Shown here piece by piece: positions 52,302 to 61,548 of a DNA stretch of 64,000 bases; positions within the stretch are counted from its first letter, which is position 1, and each line of letters opens with the position of its first letter. The stretch is from the NCBI RefSeq assembly GCF_000377205.1, contig NZ_KB897912.1, positions 1 to 64,000 on the forward strand, read 5' to 3'. Origin of the DNA: Thioalkalivibrio sp. ALJ3 (GTDB lineage Bacteria; Pseudomonadota; Gammaproteobacteria; Ectothiorhodospirales; Ectothiorhodospiraceae). Below the pieces are notes generated by a model. That model had not been told where the DNA came from. It made no database searches and saw only the letters and a program-made list of their open reading frames with translations. Made by a program: the position numbers and the translations under genes.

Positions 52302-53093
52302 TCAAGAGCCGGGAGCACTGGTCAGACACCCCCGCGCGCGCCGCAGATCCTGCCAGACCTTGGCCTTGTCCTGCGGCTTCCGCAAAAGATAGGCCGGATG
52401 ATAGGTCACCACCAACGGCACTTCCCGATACCGATGCGGGCCGCCACGCAGACGGCCCAGCGGCTGATCGGTCTCCAGCAGATGCTGGGCGGCGATACGC
52501 CCCAGCGCAACGATCACCTCGGGCTGCACCAGCGCGATCTGGCGGTCGAGGAAGCCACGGCAGGCCCGGGACTCCTCGGGGCTGGGGTCGCGGTTGTTCG
52601 GCGGCCGGCACTTCAGCACGTTGGCGATAAACACATCCTGTCGCCGATCAAGGCCCAGTGCCGCCAGCATGTTGTCCAGCAACTGGCCGGCACGCCCGAC
52701 AAACGGCTCGCCTCGACGGTCTTCCTCGGCCCCGGGGGCCTCGCCGACAAACAGCCACCGGGCGCGGCGATCGCCCACGCCAAACACCGTCTGCGTACGC
52801 TGACTGGCAAGCTCGGCGCAGGCCGTGCAGTCGCGCACTCGTGCTTCGAGTTCCGGCCAGCCGAGTGCCGCGACCTCGCCTTCAACCGGCGTATTCACGG
52901 GAGGCGCGAGCGCCTCGGAAGGCTCGGGGGGCACGGCTGACGCAGAGGCCACATCGACCCGGGGGCCTATCGCCGGTGAAGCTGGCTCGGACGCCGGGGC
53001 TTCCACCGCGGTATCCAAAGCCCCCTCCCGGGCACGCCAGACCGGAATCCCCATATCGGCCAGGATACGGCGTTTGCGCGCCGACAGATCCAC
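52302..53093 (-). CDS. Family-4-type uracil-DNA glycosylase
   Basis: A 263-residue protein with a poorly conserved N-terminal extension (about 1-75, Pro/Ala/Glu-rich) and the UDG fold. Motif A is [24 protein letters not shown], and the downstream [10 protein letters not shown] carries the active-site His. Cysteines in [11 protein letters not shown] and [10 protein letters not shown] suit the [4Fe-4S] cluster of family-4 enzymes. It removes uracil from DNA. It is immediately followed by pssA upstream (3-bp gap) on the same strand and precedes rimI. Confidence 0.9.
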   Translation of the reverse strand: MDLSARKRRILADMGIPVWRAREGALDTAVEAPASEPASPAIGPRVDVASASAVPPEPSEALAPPVNTPVEGEVAALGWPELEARVRDCTACAELASQRTQTVFGVGDRRARWLFVGEAPGAEEDRRGEPFVGRAGQLLDNMLAALGLDRRQDVFIANVLKCRPPNNRDPSPEESRACRGFLDRQIALVQPEVIVALGRIAAQHLLETDQPLGRLRGGPHRYREVPLVVTYHPAYLLRKPQDKAKVWQDLRRARGCLTSAPGS

Positions 53094-53096
53094 GCG

Positions 53097-53906
53097 TCAA
53101 TCCCCCGATGGTGTACGGCGACGATGGCGGCGCCAACGTTCCAGCGTCAGCAGGGGCCCGGAGAGGCCATAGATCACGAATCCCGCCCACAGGACCTTGG
53201 GCGGGTCCAGCGCCAGTAGCATCAGTGCCCCCACCACCCCGACGATCGCCAGGAAGGGCACGCGATGCTTGAAGTCCATGTCCTTGAAACTGAAGTAGGT
53301 CAGATTACTGACCATCGCCGCACCCGCGAGCACCGTCACGATCAGGATCGCGATCACGTACGGATCGGCCAGGTCTGCCGGAATCCCTAGGTCTTCCAGC
53401 ACCCAGACCATCCCCACCACCAATGCAGCGGCGGCGGGGCTCGGCAGCCCCTGGAAGAACCGCTTGTCGACGACGGCCAGACGGCTGTTGAAGCGCGCCA
53501 GCCGCAGTGCCGCGGCGGTGGCAAAGAAGAAGGCCGCTACCCAGCCGAGATTGCCCAGATCCTGCAGCTGCCACAGGTACACGACCAGGGCCGGGGCCAC
53601 CCCGAAGGAAACCAGGTCGGAGAGCGAGTCGTACTGCGCACCGAACTCGCTTTGCGTGTCCGTCATCCGCGCCACGCGGCCATCCAGCGTATCCAGGACC
53701 ATGGCAACGAACACTGCGATCGCGGCGGTCGTAAACTCGCCATTGATCGCGGAGACGATGGCGAAAAAGCCGGAGAACAGCACCCCGGTGGTAAACAGGT
53801 TGGGCAACAGGAAGATCCCGCGACGACGTCGGGCACGGCCCTCGTGCCGGTCGTCGCCCCCGTTCATCTCGTCAATATCGCTTGATCCCTCGTCATCCGG
53901 CGTCAC
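53097..53906 (-). CDS. pssA: CDP-diacylglycerol--serine O-phosphatidyltransferase
   Basis: A 269-residue integral membrane enzyme with about eight TM segments and an acidic N-terminal extension. The CDP-alcohol phosphatidyltransferase motif D-G-x2-A-R-x8-G-x3-D-x3-D is DGRVARMTDTQSEFGAQYDSLSD. It makes phosphatidylserine, the precursor of phosphatidylethanolamine. Its start overlaps the end of the decarboxylase-like gene by four bases (ATGA), so both are translated together. Confidence 0.94.
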   Translation of the reverse strand: MTPDDEGSSDIDEMNGGDDRHEGRARRRRGIFLLPNLFTTGVLFSGFFAIVSAINGEFTTAAIAVFVAMVLDTLDGRVARMTDTQSEFGAQYDSLSDLVSFGVAPALVVYLWQLQDLGNLGWVAAFFFATAAALRLARFNSRLAVVDKRFFQGLPSPAAAALVVGMVWVLEDLGIPADLADPYVIAILIVTVLAGAAMVSNLTYFSFKDMDFKHRVPFLAIVGVVGALMLLALDPPKVLWAGFVIYGLSGPLLTLERWRRHRRRTPSGD

Positions 53907-54571
53907 TCCAGCACCTCCACGGTCGCGCCCACCTCGCCACTGGCCTCCGGCAGACCCCCAATCACGGTAGAGCCCGCCAGCACCTTCTGGCCAACCTGGG
54001 CCATCACCTGGGACCCGGCGGGCAGCCAGACTTCGAAGGTAGCACCGAATCCGGCGAAACCCATGCGTTTGCCGCGCCCGAGTCGGTTGCCAGGCACCAC
54101 GTTCTGCAGACGGATCATGCGTGGCCAGTGGTTGACCGACAGGGCAAGCGTCAGGCGTGTGCCCTCGTCCGTCACCAACGCGAAAGCCGCGCGATGATCC
54201 AGTTGTCCATCCGGCGGGCTGTCCGTTTCCTTGCCCGGCCAGATCCGCTCCACCACTTTCGATTCCTGTGGTGCATGGACATTGTATTCCCCCAGACGCC
54301 GCTGACGAATGCGGATACGCCGGGCGGGCTTGCCGGTAAAGGGATCGGTTGCCTCGTCAATCGCCTCCACCGTGCCGTCGGCCGGGGCGATCACTCCAAG
54401 CGCCGGTGCCGCCGCCTTGCGCCGAAGATCGCGGAAGAGCCCCATCAGCGCCACGGTCAGCAGCACCATGAAAACGCCCAGCTCCGCCTCTCCGACCAGC
54501 AGCGAGATCACTGCCATCCAGGCAGCAATGATCACGAACAGGCGGCCTTCGGGGGCAAGCGGAAACAGCAT
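53903..54571 (-). CDS. Phosphatidylserine-decarboxylase-like protein lacking the pyruvoyl serine
   Basis: A 222-residue protein with two N-terminal TM segments and the short (type A) PSD fold: YNVHAPQ and the C-terminal KRMGFAGFGATFEVWLPAG. Psd proenzymes self-cleave between Gly and Ser in LGST/FGS to make pyruvate at the new N-terminus. Here the corresponding position is Gly176-Ala177, so self-activation as in known enzymes should fail. The nearby AGSTVIG occurs later, where functional PSDs have AGETVLA, and is not the normal cleavage position. The gene is coupled to pssA, so it still probably acts in phospholipid metabolism. Confidence 0.8.
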   Translation of the reverse strand: MLFPLAPEGRLFVIIAAWMAVISLLVGEAELGVFMVLLTVALMGLFRDLRRKAAAPALGVIAPADGTVEAIDEATDPFTGKPARRIRIRQRRLGEYNVHAPQESKVVERIWPGKETDSPPDGQLDHRAAFALVTDEGTRLTLALSVNHWPRMIRLQNVVPGNRLGRGKRMGFAGFGATFEVWLPAGSQVMAQVGQKVLAGSTVIGGLPEASGEVGATVEVLE

Positions 54572-54635
54572 GGGGTTCTCGGAGGGAGCGCGGGTGCGCG
54601 ACCCGAGGCCAGCGCCCCGGGCCGACCCCGACGGA

Positions 54636-55700
<1,065 letters not shown>

Positions 55701-55744
55701 TCAAAAAGCCCGTGCCTGGCCGGCACGAACAAAAGCGAAGGCGA

Positions 55745-56239
55745 TTACAGTTGCAGCGCGACGTCGCCGCGGGCGATGCCCATCACACCCGAGCGCACGA
55801 CCTCCAGCACCGGGAACGGCGAGACCGCCTCGAGGAAGGCATCCAGCTTGGAGCCTTCGCCGGTGATCTCGATCACGTAGGTCTGCTGGGTCACGTCGAT
55901 GATGCGACCGCGGAAGATATCGGTCAGGCGCTTGACCTCTTCCCGATCGGCCGCCTCGCCGACACGCACCTTGATCAGGGCCATCTCGCGCTCGATGTGC
56001 GGGTGAGCGGTCATGTCCAGCAGCTTGATCACGTCGACCAGCTTGTTCAGCTGCTTGGTGATCTGCTCGACGATCTCGTCGGAACCACTGGTCACGATGG
56101 TCATGCGCGACAGCGACGGGTCGTCGGTCGGCGCGACGGTCAGCGATTCGATGTTGTAGCCACGCGCGGAGAACAGGCCGGCCACCCGCGAGAGGGCACC
56201 GGATTCGTTTTCCAGCAGGACACTGATGATATGACGCAT
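55745..56239 (-). CDS. ilvH: Acetolactate synthase small subunit
   Basis: Regulatory subunit of the AHAS III-type enzyme, 164 residues. An N-terminal ACT domain (MRHIISVLLENESGALSRVAGLFSARGYNIESL) binds valine and causes feedback inhibition; the C-terminal part (ERLTDIFRGRIIDVTQQTYVIEITG-like region) completes the fold. It follows the large-subunit gene after 22 bp, as usual for ilvIH. Confidence 0.95.
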   Translation of the reverse strand: MRHIISVLLENESGALSRVAGLFSARGYNIESLTVAPTDDPSLSRMTIVTSGSDEIVEQITKQLNKLVDVIKLLDMTAHPHIEREMALIKVRVGEAADREEVKRLTDIFRGRIIDVTQQTYVIEITGEGSKLDAFLEAVSPFPVLEVVRSGVMGIARGDVALQL

Positions 56240-56261
56240 ACGGCTCTTCCCTGTACCCGGT

Positions 56262-57980
56262 TCAGACCAGGATCATTTCGTTCTGGCCGGCGCCGGCCGG
56301 GATCATCGGATAGACGTTCTCGGACTGGTCGGTGATGAAGTCCAAAAACACCAGGCGCTCCTTCTGCGCGAGGGCCTCCTTGATTGCGCCCTCGACATCG
56401 CCCGGCTGGTCGATGCGCATGCCCACATGGCCATACGCCTCGGCCAGCTTCACGAAATCGGGCAGCGCATCCATGTAGGACATCGCGTAGCGCCCCTGGT
56501 AGAAGAACTCCTGCCACTGCCGGACCATGCCCAGATAGCGGTTGTTCAGGTTCAGGATCTTGATCGGCAACTGGTACTGGTAGCAGGTCGACAGCTCCTG
56601 GATGCACATCTGGATGCTGGCCTCGCCGGTGATGCAGCCGACCGTCGCATCCGGATGGGCGAACTGCACGCCCATCGCGAACGGCAGGCCTACGCCCATC
56701 GTCCCCAGACCGCCCGAATTGATCCAGCGGTTGGGCTTGTCGAAGCCGTAGAACTGGGCGGCCCACATCTGGTGCTGGCCGACGTCCGAGGTCACAAAGG
56801 CTTCGCCCTGGGTCAGCTCCCAGAACTTCTGTACCACGTACTGCGGCTTGATCAGCTCGGAATCGCGGTCGTACTTCAGGCAGTCCTGCGACTGCCACTC
56901 GCGGATCTGCTTCCACCAGGCGTCCAGCGCCTCCGGGTCCGGCTTCGCGTTGGCGGCGTCCAGCGCCTTGATCAGCGCACGCAGCACCGGCTCCACCTCG
57001 CCGACGATGGGCACGTCGACCTTCACGTTCTTGGAGATCGAGGACGGGTCTACATCGACATGAACGATCTTCGCGTGCGGGCAGAACTTCTCGATGTTGC
57101 CGGTCACGCGGTCGTCAAAGCGCGCGCCGATCGCGATCAGCACGTCGGCGTGGTGCATGGCCATGTTGGCCTCGTAGGTCCCGTGCATGCCCAGCATGCC
57201 GAGGAACTGCTTGTCCGACGACGGATAGCCGCCAAGCCCCATCAACGTGTTGGTGATCGGGTAGCCGAGCTTGCGGGTAAATTCGGTCAGCGCCTCGGAG
57301 CCCTTGCCCAGGATCACGCCCCCGCCGGTGTAGATCATCGGCTGCTTCGCCGACAGGATCAGGTCCACCGCCTTGTCGATCTGGCCGGTATAGCCGCCAG
57401 AGGTCGGGTTGTACGAGCGCATGTGGATGGACTCGGGATACTCGAACTCGCAGCTCGCCGCCGTCACATCCTTCGGGATATCCACGACCACCGGTCCGGG
57501 GCGGCCGGTGGTCGCCACGTAGAAGGCCTTCTTGATCGTGGTCGCCAGGTCCTTCACGTCCTTGACCAGGAAGTTGTGCTTCACGCAGGGTCGGGTAATC
57601 CCCACGGTATCCACTTCCTGGAAAGCATCGTTGCCGATCAGGCTGGTCGGCACCTGGCCGGTGAAGACGACCAGCGGCACCGAGTCCATGTAGGCATCGG
57701 CGATCCCGGTAATCGCATTGGTCGCGCCGGGACCGGATGTGACCAGCGCGACACCCGGCTTGTCGGAGGACTTGGCATAGCCCTCGGCCGCGTGCACCGC
57801 GCCCTGCTCGTGTCGCACCAGTACGTGCGAAACCTTGTCCTGGCGATACAGCGCATCATAGATGTGCAGTACCGCCCCGCCGGGATACCCGAATACGACG
57901 TCGACACCCTCGGCCTGCAGGCTGCGGCAGAAGATTTCGGCGCCGGTGATGGCGGTGGAGGAGCTTGCGGTCTCGGACAT
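56262..57980 (-). CDS. ilvI: Acetolactate synthase large subunit, biosynthetic type
   Basis: A 572-residue ThDP- and FAD-dependent enzyme making acetolactate and acetohydroxybutyrate. The N-terminal GADVVFGYPGGAVL-type region and catalytic Glu (HEQGAVHAAEGYAKSS), the RPGPVVVDIPKDVT section, and the ThDP motif ITGEASIQM...NLNN are present; the glycine of the GDG/GEG motif is Ala here. The start at 57980 has AAGGA about ten bases upstream. It begins the ilvI-ilvH-ilvC transcript; a hairpin stands in its leader. Confidence 0.95.
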   Translation of the reverse strand: MSETASSSTAITGAEIFCRSLQAEGVDVVFGYPGGAVLHIYDALYRQDKVSHVLVRHEQGAVHAAEGYAKSSDKPGVALVTSGPGATNAITGIADAYMDSVPLVVFTGQVPTSLIGNDAFQEVDTVGITRPCVKHNFLVKDVKDLATTIKKAFYVATTGRPGPVVVDIPKDVTAASCEFEYPESIHMRSYNPTSGGYTGQIDKAVDLILSAKQPMIYTGGGVILGKGSEALTEFTRKLGYPITNTLMGLGGYPSSDKQFLGMLGMHGTYEANMAMHHADVLIAIGARFDDRVTGNIEKFCPHAKIVHVDVDPSSISKNVKVDVPIVGEVEPVLRALIKALDAANAKPDPEALDAWWKQIREWQSQDCLKYDRDSELIKPQYVVQKFWELTQGEAFVTSDVGQHQMWAAQFYGFDKPNRWINSGGLGTMGVGLPFAMGVQFAHPDATVGCITGEASIQMCIQELSTCYQYQLPIKILNLNNRYLGMVRQWQEFFYQGRYAMSYMDALPDFVKLAEAYGHVGMRIDQPGDVEGAIKEALAQKERLVFLDFITDQSENVYPMIPAGAGQNEMILV

Positions 57981-58011
57981 GGTGGTCGACTTCCTTACCT
58001 TAAGGGCTCGC

Positions 58012-58034
58012 GCGTGATCGTCGCGGGATCACGC
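58012..58034. promoter_or_regulatory. Hairpin in the ilvI leader
   Basis: GCGTGATC at 58012-58019 pairs perfectly with GATCACGC at 58027-58034. It lies about 32-54 bases upstream of ilvI on the minus strand. I found no Leu/Val/Ile-rich leader peptide beside it, so attenuation is only a possibility. Confidence 0.35.
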
Positions 58035-58135
58035 ATCAGGAATCAAAATAGCCCAACATCCTAATATGAAATGACGATTTTTCCCAGCACGCAGCGAGCA
58101 GGAAATCGTCCAGGAGCAGGCGCAGACAGCCGGTT

Positions 58136-58345
58136 TCAGTCGTCCGACTTCTTCACGTCCGCCGCGGGCAGGCCGGGGTTGGTCGGGCGGCGGGCATCGT
58201 CACTGGACATGTCCTGCGGCGCCATCTGCTGTTCCAGACCCTGCGGCGGGTTCATCTCCTCTTCCTCGCCTCCGCAACCCACCAGCACAAACGTGGCGGC
58301 CATGGACAGAACGAGGAATCCAGTGATGCGGGTATGGCGATACAT
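58136..58345 (-). CDS. Very small lipoprotein
   Basis: A 69-residue protein with a signal peptide and lipobox VLVGC (about residue 23-24), then an acidic, Pro/Met/Gln-rich tail without recognisable domain (CGGEEEEMNPPQGLEQQMAP). AAGGAAG precedes ATG 58345. It is not related to its neighbours by function. It may be a lipid-anchored surface peptide; I know no family. Confidence 0.65.
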   Translation of the reverse strand: MYRHTRITGFLVLSMAATFVLVGCGGEEEEMNPPQGLEQQMAPQDMSSDDARRPTNPGLPAADVKKSDD

Positions 58346-58455
58346 AGCATTCTTCCTTGCGAGACAGGGGCGTGAACGGGCGAGCTTGCCGCGAGACCAG
58401 TGGCTTGGCAACAATCCACCACGGCGAGACGCTGATTCCCGCGCGGGTCCGGACT

Positions 58456-59361
58456 CTACGACGCCCCCACCGGCAGGATCCGTGTCCCGGCCTGCCCCGC
58501 AACGATCGCGGCGGCGTCCTCGAGCGCCCCGATGCCGGCCCGGGCGCCCTGTCCGGCCACACGCCGGGCGGCCTCCATCTTCGGACCCATCGACCCGGCC
58601 GGAAACGTCGCGGGGTCGACCGCGCTCACCAGCAACGCCTTGAGTCGCGTAGCGTCGGGCTCGCCCCAATTCCAGTAGACACCATCAACATCCGTCAACA
58701 TCAGGAGCCAGTCCGCCTCCAGCTCTACCGCCAGTCGCGCGGCGGTCAGGTCCTTGTCCACCACTGCCTCGATACCGTACAGGCGACCTTTGTCGTCACG
58801 CGCGACCGGCACGCCGCCGCCGCCCGCGCAGATCGCGAGGGATCCGCCGTCGACCAGGGTCCGCACCGCCTCGACGCCCAGCACCTTCTGCGGCTCCGGC
58901 GAAGCCACCACGCGCCGCCAGCCGTTACTGTCGCGGGCGATATCCCAACCGCGCTCCTCGGCCAGCGCATGCGCCCGGGATTCTTCCCAGGTCGGGCCGA
59001 TGAACTTCTCGGGGCGGGCAAACGCCGGATCCTCCGGGTCGACTTCGGTCTGCGTCAGGAGGCTGGCGATCCGGTCATGGCCCAGGGCGTTGTGCAGTTC
59101 CTGCGCGAGGATGTAGCCGATCATCCCGTGGCTCTCGGCGCCGACCACATCCAGCGGCCAGTGGATGGAATCGGCCTCCGCCTGGCTGGCCAGCAACCCG
59201 ACCTGCGGACCATTGCCGTGCGTTACCACGACCTCGTGCTCATTGGCTACATCGGCGATGGCCCGCGCCGCGGCACGGGCGTTGCGCCGCTGGCCCTCGG
59301 CCGACGGCGTCTCGCCGCGTTGCAGCAGGGCGTTTCCGCCCAGCGCGATCACGATGCGCAT
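58456..59361 (-). CDS. arcC: Carbamate kinase
   Basis: A 301-residue amino-acid-kinase fold enzyme that makes ATP from carbamoyl phosphate (or the reverse). The glycine-rich start VIALGGNALLQRGE, the GNGPQVGLLASQAE and GGGGVPVARDD motifs, and the final MGPKMEAARR match the family. No arcA, arcB or ureidoglycine/agmatine genes lie next to it, so the source of carbamoyl phosphate is not evident. It lies 39 bp behind dcd. Confidence 0.93.
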   Translation of the reverse strand: MRIVIALGGNALLQRGETPSAEGQRRNARAAARAIADVANEHEVVVTHGNGPQVGLLASQAEADSIHWPLDVVGAESHGMIGYILAQELHNALGHDRIASLLTQTEVDPEDPAFARPEKFIGPTWEESRAHALAEERGWDIARDSNGWRRVVASPEPQKVLGVEAVRTLVDGGSLAICAGGGGVPVARDDKGRLYGIEAVVDKDLTAARLAVELEADWLLMLTDVDGVYWNWGEPDATRLKALLVSAVDPATFPAGSMGPKMEAARRVAGQGARAGIGALEDAAAIVAGQAGTRILPVGAS

Positions 59362-59400
59362 GGCGGCCTCCTCAGTAATGTCCTGGTGGAACGGTGGACG

Positions 59401-59967
59401 TCAGGTCCGGGGCAGGGTGACGCCACGCTGGCCCTGGTACTTGCCACCGCGGTCCTTGTATGAGGTCTCGCAGACCTCGTCGGACTGCAGGAACAGCATC
59501 TGCGCCACACCCTCATTGGCGTAGATCTTGGCTGGCAGCGGCGTGGTGTTGGAGAACTCCAGGGTCACGTGGCCTTCCCACTCGGGTTCCAGCGGGGTCA
59601 CGTTCACGATGATGCCGCAGCGCGCGTAGGTCGATTTGCCGAGGCAGATGGTCAGCACGTCGCGCGGGATGCGGAAGTACTCGACGGTATGCGCCAGCGC
59701 AAAGGAGTTGGGCGGGATGATGCAGACATCGGAGTGCACGTCTACAAAGCTGCCCTCATCGAAGCCCTTGGGGTCGACGATGCTCGAGTTGATGTTGGTG
59801 AAGATCTTGAAATGGTCCGAGCAGCGCACGTCGTAGCCGTAGCTGGACGTGCCGTAGGAGACGATACGCTGCTCGTCGTGATAGCGGACCTGACCGGGCT
59901 CGAAGGGCTCGATCATGCCCTTCGTTTCGGCCATCTCCCGGATCCAGCGGTCCGACTTGATGCTCAT
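59401..59967 (-). CDS. dcd: dCTP deaminase
   Basis: A 188-residue trimeric enzyme converting dCTP to dUTP. Signature pieces are [14 protein letters not shown] at the start, [11 protein letters not shown] (the region with the catalytic Arg), [20 protein letters not shown] and the catalytic Glu in [24 protein letters not shown]. It is separated from mrp by 28 bp on the same strand and followed by arcC. Confidence 0.96.
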   Translation of the reverse strand: MSIKSDRWIREMAETKGMIEPFEPGQVRYHDEQRIVSYGTSSYGYDVRCSDHFKIFTNINSSIVDPKGFDEGSFVDVHSDVCIIPPNSFALAHTVEYFRIPRDVLTICLGKSTYARCGIIVNVTPLEPEWEGHVTLEFSNTTPLPAKIYANEGVAQMLFLQSDEVCETSYKDRGGKYQGQRGVTLPRT

Positions 59968-59995
59968 CTGCCTGCCCCTGGTTGTGATCGCCGGA

Positions 59996-61087
59996 TCAGT
60001 TGTTCTGGATGACGATGTTGGGGAACTTGCTGCTGTAGTCCTTCGCCTGCTCCGCGAGTTTGGCGCCCGTGCGACGCGCGATCTCGCGGTAAATCTCGGC
60101 AATCCGGCCGTCCGGATCCGCGATCACGGTCGGCTCGCCGCCATCAGCCTGCTCACGGATGTGAATGTCCAGCGGCAGGGCGCCGAGCATGTCCACGCCG
60201 TATTCCTCGGCCATGCCCTCGGCACCGCCCTGGCCGAAGATGTGCTCCTCGTGGCCACACTTCGAGCAGATGTGGATGCTCATGTTCTCGATGATGCCCA
60301 GTACCGGTACCTCGACCTTTTCGAACATGAGCAGGCCCTTGCGTGCATCCAGCAGGGCAATGTCCTGCGGGGTGGTGACAATCACCGCGCCGGAAACCGG
60401 GATCTTCTGCGACAGCGTCAGTTGCACGTCGCCGGTACCCGGCGGCAGGTCGATCACCAGATAGTCGAGGTCCTTCCAGTTGGTCTCGTTCAGCAGTTGT
60501 TCCAAGGCCTGGGTGACCATCGGGCCACGCCAGATCATCGGCGTGTCCTCGTCGATCAGGAAGCCAATGGACATCGCCTGCACGCCGTGGCGCTCCAGCG
60601 GCTCCATGGACTTGCCGTCCTTCGACTCGGGACGATCCTTGATGCCCAGCATGCGCGGCTGGCTGGGGCCATAGATGTCCGCATCCAGGATGCCGACCTG
60701 CGCCCCTTCGGCGGCCAGGCCCAAGGCCAGATTGACCGCGGTGGTGGACTTGCCCACCCCGCCCTTGCCGGAGGCCACGGCGATGATGTTCTTGATGCCG
60801 GGCATCGGCTTCAGGCTCTTCTGCACCGCGTGGGCGGTCACCTTCGTGCCGATGGTCACCTCGGACGATTCGAGACCGGGGACGCCCGCCAGCGCGCCCT
60901 GGATCGCAGCACGCAGTTCGTCGTGATAGCCATTGGCGGAGTAACCCATCTCGATGCTGATGACCGCACGCGCGCCCTCCACGCGGATATCCTTGACCGC
61001 TCCGGCGGCCACCAGGTCCTGCTCCAGGTACTTGTCCTGAACGGTCTTCAGGGCGTTTTCGATCTGCTCGCGCGAGAGTTCGGCCAT
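59996..61087 (-). CDS. apbC: Iron-sulfur cluster carrier protein Mrp/ApbC
   Basis: A 363-residue P-loop NTPase. Walker A is [16 protein letters not shown] (about 111-126), and the CxxC is in [14 protein letters not shown], the site of the bridging [4Fe-4S] cluster. An N-terminal MIP18-like domain (about 1-95) precedes it. It delivers Fe-S clusters to apo-proteins. ATG 61087 is the start. It is divergent from metG across a 461-bp, unusually AT-rich gap, a gene pair commonly divergent in gammaproteobacteria. Confidence 0.95.
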   Translation of the reverse strand: MAELSREQIENALKTVQDKYLEQDLVAAGAVKDIRVEGARAVISIEMGYSANGYHDELRAAIQGALAGVPGLESSEVTIGTKVTAHAVQKSLKPMPGIKNIIAVASGKGGVGKSTTAVNLALGLAAEGAQVGILDADIYGPSQPRMLGIKDRPESKDGKSMEPLERHGVQAMSIGFLIDEDTPMIWRGPMVTQALEQLLNETNWKDLDYLVIDLPPGTGDVQLTLSQKIPVSGAVIVTTPQDIALLDARKGLLMFEKVEVPVLGIIENMSIHICSKCGHEEHIFGQGGAEGMAEEYGVDMLGALPLDIHIREQADGGEPTVIADPDGRIAEIYREIARRTGAKLAEQAKDYSSKFPNIVIQNN

Positions 61088-61548
61088 GGCGTTCGTTCCA
61101 TCCAGCGGTTGGGAGTAATCGCGCGATTCTACTGGGCGCAAATCGACACGCCAATGGCACCACCCGTCGCCAGTCCTTTGCTCAATGCCGGGGGAGGGGT
61201 CCTCACCGTCCTGTCAACCCCTTGCGGCGATCTTTATGCACATGAATTCAGATCGCCTTGAAAAAGGCCACAGATAGCAACCAAACGGCCGAAACCACTG
61301 GACAAAGAACTCTTATCTATATGTTTTATAATAATAAAAATGAATTGAACGTTTTTTGACCAATCTGTACAGGGTCCTTGCGTGACAAGGCCTGGCGATG
61401 AATTCCACCCTGTTGCCCACAGAGTTATCCACAGCTTCTGTGGAAAACGCCGTGGCGGATGCAATGTGCCTCGACAACCTGGCTGGCAGCCCCGACAATA
61501 GCGCCCCTGCATTCCGCCGCCCGCCGCTACCGAGGCACGAGCCCGACG
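61088..61548. other. 461-bp AT-rich mrp/metG divergent region with DnaA-box-like pair
   Basis: No gene fits in this gap. A stretch from about 61250 to 61365 is AT-rich, unlike the rest of the window, and includes TATAAT at 61327-61332, a candidate -10 box. At 61425-61433 TTATCCACA is a perfect DnaA-box sequence, and TGTGGAAAA at 61439-61447 is the complement of TTTTCCACA, a second match, in inverted orientation with five bases between. It probably contains the promoters for both genes. Confidence 0.6.
61425..61447. promoter_or_regulatory. Inverted pair of DnaA-box-like sites
   Basis: TTATCCACA (plus) and TTTTCCACA (minus) face each other with a five-base gap (GCTTC), about 100 bp before metG. 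The first is an exact match to the DnaA box. Chance is not excluded. Confidence 0.5.

Noticed and set aside
53940-53990. AGST near the C-terminus of the PSD-like protein as a relocated processing site
   Set aside because: It aligns with the AGETVLA segment of functional short PSDs, not with the GS processing site, so it is probably coincidence.
57981-58135. A Leu/Val/Ile attenuator peptide before ilvI
   Set aside because: A hairpin exists, but I could not find a short frame rich in branched-chain codons in front of it.
61425-61447. A chromosomal replication origin
   Set aside because: Only two DnaA-box-like sites, with no dnaA, dnaN, gidA or similar genes nearby; reported only as a candidate binding locus.
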